Shown here: one piece after another, positions 14,327-16,078 of the stretch
How the letters are laid out: every line of letters begins with the position of its first letter
Numbering within the stretch: the stretch's first letter is position 1
Assembly (NCBI GenBank): GCA_900542615.1
Contig: UQOG01000034.1
Span: forward strand, 1-16,078
Direction: 5' to 3'
Length of the DNA stretch: 16,078 nt
From: an uncultured Eubacteriales bacterium
Lineage (GTDB): Bacteria; Bacillota; Clostridia; Christensenellales; CAG-138
Made by a program: the position numbers and the translations under genes
The notes under the pieces: generated by a model
Databases searched by the model: none
What the model saw: the letters and a program-made list of their open reading frames with translations, nothing else
Told to the model about the DNA's origin: nothing

Positions 14327-15709
14327 TCAGAAGATGGAAACAGGCGGGCAGCAGCGGTAATCCGTATCGATGGTATGGGCGATGAAGCGCACCTTCAAAT
14401 TCCGGGGGCCGCAAATGGCCCGGCCGTTGCCGCCGGATACGTTCAGGCTTTCGGGCAGCACGAAGCGGATGCAGCGCACCAGCACATCCCGGCAGGCAGG
14501 GGCCTGGTGGGCGGGGATGGTGATGGCCTTAAAGCCACGCTGGTATTCCACGCCGCTGGGGTCCGCCTCCGTGAGGATAACCCCCAGGGCCACCCGTTGG
14601 CCGGGGCACACGTCCTTGACGGTAACGTCCAGCTGGAGGATGCGGCCCTGGGATTCCAGATATACGTCCCCCAGATCCACTACCGCGGAATCCTGGCAGC
14701 CCTTGATGGTCACATCCACCGGCTGGGGACAGGGCTCCGGCTGTACGGTGATGCCGCAGTCCACGGTCACATAGGGGTCCGGGAAGGAGACCTGGTTGCC
14801 TTCGGTATCCTGGTAGGATATGGAGCGGTTCACCTGCAAAAGCCCGGCCTCCGGCCCCACATGCTGAATCAGGAATTGCAGGGTCGCCCCCTCGGAGCCG
14901 CTTACCCCCAGGGCGGGGATGGTCCATGTTAGGGTGGTGTTATCCTGCATGGTGGCTGTGCCCTGGTCCGGGGCGTCCACGTGGAGGATGGAAAAGGCCG
15001 GGTCCAGCTCCTCCTGGATGACGATGTTGGTGGCCCCGGTTTTGGCGATGTTCAGGGCCAGATTGGCAAACAGGGCCTCCAGGTCCGCCGCATCCGGGGC
15101 GATGGCCACGTAGGAGGCGTCCGGGTCGCTGGCCCAGTCGTCCAGGGCGCTTTCATTGAGCCCGGTGGAGCCCAATAGCCCGATGCAGTAGATGATGATC
15201 CCCGCCGCCTTGGCCGCCGCCGCAATGGGGGCGGGAGGCGGGCCGGCGGTGGTTTTGCCGTCGGTGAATAGGATGAGCACCCGGGCGTTGGAGGAGGCCG
15301 GATCAAACAGCTGCACCCCCTTGGCAAAGGCGTCCCCGTGGTTGGTAGACCTGCCTTGGACCAGGGCGTCCACCTGGGCCTTGAGCAGATCCACCGAGGT
15401 GCTCAAGGGGGCGTCCGTTGTGGCCGTATCGGAAAAGCTCACGATGCCGATCCGGCTTCCCCCGCCGATGTGGCCGTCCTTGGCCCCATCCGTAGCCTCG
15501 TCGATGATGTCGATGAAGGCCTTGGCCCCCAGCTTCAGGTTTTCCAAAGGGATGCCCGCCATGCTGCCGGAGCGATCCAGCAGCAGCACCATATCCGTGG
15601 GGTTTTCCGTGATATCCGGCGCTGCCGCCAGGGCCAGGGTCACCTGTAAGGTTCCGTTGCAATCGATTTGCTGTACGTTGACTTGCTTATTTGCATTGGT
15701 CACACCCAT
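14327..15709 (-). CDS. VWA-domain protein with DUF11-like and cysteine-rich C-terminal domains
   Basis: This 460-residue protein has no signal peptide or membrane helix. A VWA domain at about 36-222 has an intact MIDAS metal site: D45-x-S47-x-S49 (DRSGS), T122 and D150 (LFTDG). Residues about 225-317 look like a DUF11-type Ig-like domain (TNIVIQEELDPAFSILHVDA ... TWTIPALGV). The last 140 residues form a domain I cannot name, with LGDVYLESQGRILQLDVTV, VCPGQRVALGVILTEAD and CRDVLVRCIRFVLPE. Nine of the protein's eleven cysteines lie at 318-454 (318, 327, 338, 368, 406, 413, 433, 453, 454). ATG 15709 follows AGGAGG; an in-frame ATG at 15733 lacks a site. Metal-dependent protein binding is expected from the VWA fold; partner and location are unknown. 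A structural or spore-surface role is only a guess. Confidence 0.82.
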   Translation of the reverse strand: MGVTNANKQVNVQQIDCNGTLQVTLALAAAPDITENPTDMVLLLDRSGSMAGIPLENLKLGAKAFIDIIDEATDGAKDGHIGGGSRIGIVSFSDTATTDAPLSTSVDLLKAQVDALVQGRSTNHGDAFAKGVQLFDPASSNARVLILFTDGKTTAGPPPAPIAAAAKAAGIIIYCIGLLGSTGLNESALDDWASDPDASYVAIAPDAADLEALFANLALNIAKTGATNIVIQEELDPAFSILHVDAPDQGTATMQDNTTLTWTIPALGVSGSEGATLQFLIQHVGPEAGLLQVNRSISYQDTEGNQVSFPDPYVTVDCGITVQPEPCPQPVDVTIKGCQDSAVVDLGDVYLESQGRILQLDVTVKDVCPGQRVALGVILTEADPSGVEYQRGFKAITIPAHQAPACRDVLVRCIRFVLPESLNVSGGNGRAICGPRNLKVRFIAHTIDTDYRCCPPVSIF

Positions 15710-15902
15710 GTGTGTTACCTCCTGTATTTGCAATAGAATCGGGCGGAGCGGCAGACTGCCGCAAGCCTTGCCCTTACCTTATTCATATGCAGCAGGGGGA
15801 AGGAGGGAAACAGACAGGCTGGAAGAAGCAACGCTACCGAGGCCAAACAAACAGGATTGGAGCGGGTAAGCCCATTTACACGCCGCAGGCTGCCGGAAAA
15901 GC

Positions 15903-15921
15903 GGCGCGCCGCCGGCGCGCC
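15903..15921. repeat. Hairpin of two GGCGCGCC palindromes
   Basis: Two identical self-complementary octamers (15903-15910 and 15914-15921) are separated by gcc. They can fold into an 8-bp stem with a three-base loop on either strand. The hairpin lies directly before the two-hairpin element at 15930. Confidence 0.7.
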
Positions 15922-15929
15922 ATAAGTTT

Positions 15930-16004
15930 GGGGCGGGGAAGCAAGCTTCCCCGCCCCTCAGTCTGTCGAGAAACCCGGCTATGCATCAGGCATACGCCGG
16001 GTTT
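15930..16004. repeat. Two-hairpin element with CTGTCGAGAAA linker
   Basis: A 12-bp GC-rich stem (15930-15941/15946-15957, loop CAAG) is followed by cagtctgtcgagaaaccc (15959-15976). The same 18 bases occur at 14076-14093. A second hairpin follows: aaacccggc with gccgggttt (15971-15979/15996-16004), extended by tatgc/gcata with one bulge. This is the same layout as the elements at 14050 and, in reverse, at 18-81 and 14238-14299. On the minus strand it could terminate a gene lying beyond the right edge. Confidence 0.75.
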
Positions 16005-16078
16005 GGGTCATGTAGCGGCCAAGGGAGGAGAATATAGAGAGAGTCAAGGCTCTCCTGGCACAGCCACCTGGCCAGTTT

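Larger units (their letters stand above)
15710..16078. other. Gene-free right end with hairpins; no supported CDS
   Basis: The first part is the VWA leader: AGGAGG at the start codon and a small 6-bp hairpin (15748-15753/15757-15762). I found no convincing -35/-10 pair for the VWA gene. From 15903 on come three strong hairpins, listed separately. The last 70 bases (16005-16078) show no tRNA, rRNA or family-like reading frame. A gene beyond the right edge may contribute its 3' flank here. Confidence 0.6.

Noticed and set aside
16005..16078. tRNA or small RNA gene at the right edge
   Set aside because: No cloverleaf, no TTCGA-type arm and no CCA end could be found; the stretch is too short to judge further.

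Overview
The window looks like a chromosomal segment of a GC-rich, Gram-positive fermenter, probably a gut-type Clostridia (Oscillospirales-like). This is inferred from strong AGGAGG-type ribosome sites, canonical TTGACA/TATAAT promoters, a lipoprotein substrate-binding protein, GC-rich coding with long empty antisense frames, and gene families common in that group. No rRNA, tRNA, CRISPR array or transposase gene was seen. Every recognisable gene lies on the minus strand.

Layout, read in the direction of transcription (right to left). At the right end is a gene-free tail with hairpin elements (15710-16078), then a gene for a von Willebrand factor A (VWA) protein (14327-15709). Next is an intergenic cluster of about seven hairpins (14050-14299), then a YkvI-like membrane transporter with its own promoter (12682-13809). 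The main feature follows: a ten-gene run from 12423 down to 972, starting at a TTGACA promoter near 12610. Its order is proC, an N-acyl-D-amino-acid deacylase, an M19 dipeptidase-like protein, an AstE/AspA-type zinc deacylase, a peptide-binding lipoprotein, two permeases (dppB, dppC), two ATPases (dppD, dppF), and an M24 Xaa-Pro-type peptidase. It ends at a hairpin terminator (880-909). A cupin-XRE regulator with its own promoter (138-686) closes the block.

The genes make a coherent import-and-dismantle cassette. The lipoprotein and ABC transporter would bring in short peptides or N-blocked amino acids. Two deacylases, an M19-like protein and an M24 peptidase would release amino acids, and ProC links the products to proline metabolism. 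The natural substrate cannot be read from sequence; N-acylated, D-amino-acid-containing or proline-containing peptides are the best guesses.

The points most worth a second look are these. The M19 protein lacks the HxD and bridging Glu metal ligands. Two matching TTTCnAnGAAA dyads flank the regulator promoter. A family of two-hairpin intergenic repeats shares CTGTCGARAAA, and a 50-bp near-identical direct pair brackets the whole peptide cassette. Hairpins sit at the lipoprotein/permease and dppF/M24 junctions. The VWA protein has a cysteine-rich C-terminal domain I cannot name.
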